A stretch of DNA of 9,990 nucleotides from Hyphomonadaceae bacterium. Its GTDB lineage: Bacteria > Pseudomonadota > Alphaproteobacteria > Caulobacterales > Hyphomonadaceae. The position numbers and the translations under genes were made by a program. Every line of letters starts with the position of its first letter. Positions within the stretch are counted from its first letter, which is position 1. The notes beneath the pieces are model-generated. The model was not told the origin of the DNA. It saw only the letters and a program-made list of their open reading frames with translations, and did not search any database. The DNA lies in NCBI GenBank assembly GCA_030696545.1, contig JAUYSA010000109.1, positions 1 through 9,990 on the forward strand, given 5' to 3'. Below, piece after piece: positions 8,811-9,990 of the stretch.

Positions 8811-9302
8811 ATGGCGATGAGGAATATCGTGCTGGCGACTGTGGCGGCGATGCTGGCCGGTTCCGCCCAGGCGCAAACGCCGACGGACGCGCCCAAGCCG
8901 GCGCGGCCGGATATGTGGGTGTTCCTGCGCTTCGCCGACGGGGCGATGGGGTGGAACCTGGATGCGGGGCGGTGGTTCGACAACAATGACACGGCGGAGG
9001 GCCAACGGCTGGTCTATTACGCGAAGCCTCTGGAGGTGGACGGCACACAGATCGTCTGGGCGCAGGAGTTCTGGCGAATCCGGTGCAAGGCCAACACCTA
9101 TCAGGTCAAGAGCGGCGAGGAGTTGACGGCGGGGCTTGGGACGGCGTTCACCCTGCGCGGAGGCGAGCCGGTCGCCATCAGGGAAAACTCGCCGGAGCAT
9201 GTTCTCAAGCGCATCTATTGCGACAATGTCGAATATAGCGGCGTGCATACTGCGGACGGGCTGCTCCGCGTGATGGAAGCGATGAAGGCGCCGGCGCAAT
9301 AA
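8811..9302 (+). CDS. Small secreted protein of unknown function
   Basis: A complete 163-residue protein with a Sec signal peptide (MAMRN, hydrophobic core, cleavage after AQA at residue 21). The mature part starts QTPTDAPKP, a short proline-rich linker, and has two cysteines (92 and 137) that could form one disulphide bond. Aromatic-rich stretches such as FWRIRC and RIYCDN suggest a small folded periplasmic domain. I do not recognise the family. The ATG at 8811 has AGAGG 4 bases upstream. An ATG at 8817 would also give a working signal peptide, with better spacing, and cannot be excluded. An upstream in-frame ATG (8685) is rejected because it would place 42 unrelated residues before the signal. 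It is divergent from glyS across 137 bases and is followed 49 bases on by the isomerase-type gene, perhaps in one transcript. Confidence 0.75.
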   Translation: MAMRNIVLATVAAMLAGSAQAQTPTDAPKPARPDMWVFLRFADGAMGWNLDAGRWFDNNDTAEGQRLVYYAKPLEVDGTQIVWAQEFWRIRCKANTYQVKSGEELTAGLGTAFTLRGGEPVAIRENSPEHVLKRIYCDNVEYSGVHTADGLLRVMEAMKAPAQ

Positions 9303-9351
9303 CGCGACGGCATGGCTTTCCGGGTTTCGTTGCATGCGTTAGCCGTCATGC

Positions 9352-9990
9352 ATGACCCACACATTCGATTTTCACTTCTCGTTCCGCTCGCCCTATTCCT
9401 ATCTGGCCATGCCGGCGGTGGAGGCGTTGCTGAGGCAGTATGATGCGCACGCCAACATGCGGATCGTGCGGCCGATCGCGGTGCGGATTCCGGGGTTCTT
9501 TCAAAAGGTGAACCCGTTGTGGCCGCCATACCTGGGCAAGGACTGCCGGCGGATCGCGGAGATGAACGGGATTCCGTATCGCTGGCCGCGGCCCGACCCG
9601 ATCGTGCAGGATCGCGAGACGCGGGATGTGGCGAAGGATCAGCCTTACATCATGCGCGTGAGCCGGCTGGGCGCGCTGGCGGCGGAGCGCGGCAAGGGCT
9701 TTGAGTTTGTGCGGGCTGCCAGCCACATGATGTGGTCGGGCGAGGTGGATGGCTGGCACGAGGACGGGCGGCTGGCGGCTTGCGCGGATGCCGTGGGGCT
9801 GGACGGTGCGGCGCTGGAGCGCGATGCGGCGGCGGATGCGGCGCGGCTGGATGCGGCGCGGCTGGATGCGATGATCGAGGGGAATGAAGAGGCGCAGACC
9901 GTGGCGGGGCACTGGGGCGTGCCGCGGTTCGTGTGCGCGGGCGAGCCGTTCGTCGGGCAGGACCGGGTGGATCCTCTGGTGTGGCGGATG
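9352..9990 (+). CDS. 2-hydroxychromene-2-carboxylate isomerase / DsbA family protein (partial, runs off the window)
   Basis: 213 codons are visible and the gene continues past the window, probably by only a few residues given the usual family length of 200-220. The fold is that of DsbA-like, kappa-class glutathione transferase-type proteins. The active-site segment FHFSFRSPYSYLAM (7-20) has Ser13-Pro14 where thioredoxins have CXXC, matching the catalytic serine of 2-hydroxychromene-2-carboxylate isomerases. The C-terminal WGVPRFV (188-194), with its cis-proline at 191, and GQDRVDPL (206-213 region) are also family features. The known enzyme acts with glutathione in aromatic ring degradation. 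No other such gene is here, so the substrate is open. Residues 162-172 or so contain a tandem DAARL duplication. The start codon lacks a clear ribosome binding site. An ATG at 9348 is in another frame that soon stops. Confidence 0.85.
   Translation, partial: MTHTFDFHFSFRSPYSYLAMPAVEALLRQYDAHANMRIVRPIAVRIPGFFQKVNPLWPPYLGKDCRRIAEMNGIPYRWPRPDPIVQDRETRDVAKDQPYIMRVSRLGALAAERGKGFEFVRAASHMMWSGEVDGWHEDGRLAACADAVGLDGAALERDAAADAARLDAARLDAMIEGNEEAQTVAGHWGVPRFVCAGEPFVGQDRVDPLVWRM
9835..9870 (+). repeat. 15-base tandem repeat inside the isomerase-type gene
   Basis: GATGCGGCGCGGCTG occurs at 9835-9849 and again at 9850-9864, followed by a partial copy GATGCG (9865-9870). It encodes DAARL twice, in frame, within an alanine-rich helix. 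Replication slippage is the likely origin. Confidence 0.85.

Noticed and set aside
9348..9430. ATG at 9348 opening a hydrophobic, signal-like peptide
   Set aside because: The frame stops after about 30 codons, while the ATG at 9352 opens the isomerase-type protein with a clear active-site motif.

Overview
The window looks like chromosomal DNA of a GC-rich alphaproteobacterium. The reasons are GC-rich codon use in most genes, a glyS gene followed by ppdK on the same strand, a Tat-exported PhoX-like protein, and two kinds of intergenic palindromic repeat. A Caulobacterales/Hyphomonadaceae-type organism fits best, but that placement is inference and no marker here fixes the genus.

Layout. Positions 1-738 hold no convincing gene. 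There is an unexplained block (1-330) that begins with two hairpins and is open on both strands, then two inverted copies of a structured repeat (401-569), then a leader with further dyads. A YciI/DGPF-type small protein follows on the plus strand (739-1173). It converges on a minus-strand PhoX/DUF839 protein with a Tat and lipoprotein-like signal (1197-2642). Next, all on the minus strand, come a degenerate copy of the 3' end of ppdK (2714-2846), a small secreted protein of unknown function (2901-3377), complete ppdK (3463-6141), a 252-base gap full of inverted repeats, and complete glyS (6394-8673). Divergent from glyS on the plus strand are a second small secreted unknown (8811-9302) and a DsbA/2-hydroxychromene-2-carboxylate isomerase-type protein that runs off the end (9352-9990).

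How the genes relate. The core is housekeeping. GlyS is the beta subunit of glycyl-tRNA synthetase, and PpdK interconverts pyruvate and phosphoenolpyruvate. The other genes are small accessory functions with no obvious shared pathway. I see no mobile element, CRISPR array, rRNA, tRNA, or clear defence or biosynthetic system, so I do not claim a new system.

Most interesting points: (1) glyS is a mosaic, with a low-GC middle third using codons rare elsewhere in the window, which suggests intragenic recombination; (2) a decayed second ppdK C-terminus lies about 600 bases beyond the real one, with a small secreted gene between them; (3) the repeat pair at 401-569 keeps its stems while changing their sequence; (4) no glyQ lies next to glyS.
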